A DNA stretch of 6,306 nt from Erythrobacter sp. CCH5-A1 (GTDB taxonomy: Bacteria; Pseudomonadota; Alphaproteobacteria; Sphingomonadales; Sphingomonadaceae): contig NZ_LSKQ01000204.1 of assembly GCF_001557115.1 (NCBI RefSeq), positions 1 through 6,306 on the forward strand, read 5' to 3'. Within the stretch, counting starts at the first letter, position 1. The number at the start of each line of letters is the position of its first letter. A program made the translations under genes and the position numbers. This document shows, one piece after another, positions 6,290-6,306 of the stretch. The notes beneath the pieces were generated by a model. The model ran no database searches. It saw only the letters and a list, made by a program, of their open reading frames with translations, and was not told where the DNA came from.

Positions 6290-6306
6290 CTTGCGATGTT
6301 ACATAC

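Overview
The window is a mobile-DNA integration module followed by one anti-restriction gene. It is GC-rich by eye (not computed). Codon choice and protein style suggest an alphaproteobacterium, perhaps a sphingomonad, but there is no rRNA or housekeeping gene to confirm this.

Layout: positions 1-142 are non-coding and dense in inverted and direct repeats, including a 17-bp-arm inverted repeat at 87-122 just upstream of the first gene. Four genes then run on the + strand without gaps. They encode a 377-aa tyrosine recombinase (143-1276), a 590-aa tyrosine recombinase-like protein (1276-3048), a 611-aa tyrosine recombinase (3045-4880) and a 147-aa protein with a helix-turn-helix-like segment and a predicted coiled coil (4867-5310). 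The first three genes overlap by 1 and 4 bases (TAATG, ATGA) and the fourth overlaps the third by 14 bases. Three large integrase-family proteins plus one small accessory protein, in this order, is the hallmark of the ginABCD operon of GInts, genomic islands carrying three integrases. All four gin genes are reported as needed for integration and excision of those islands. In GInts the operon lies at one end, followed by cargo and a short AT-rich far end. The far end is not visible here.

On the - strand, tail to tail with ginD and overlapping it by 17 bases, is a complete ArdC-type anti-restriction gene (5294-6193). It has an N-terminal ssDNA-binding-type domain and a C-terminal HExxH zincin domain. 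It is probably the first cargo gene. Its Shine-Dalgarno sequence sits in the loop of a perfect 7-bp hairpin, and a second palindrome (6271-6289) lies further upstream.

Working together (inference): the recombinases and GinD move the island, and ArdC would help incoming DNA survive host restriction. The points most worth checking are the altered catalytic residues of GinB, the repeats flanking both ends of the module, and the hairpin over the ardC ribosome binding site.
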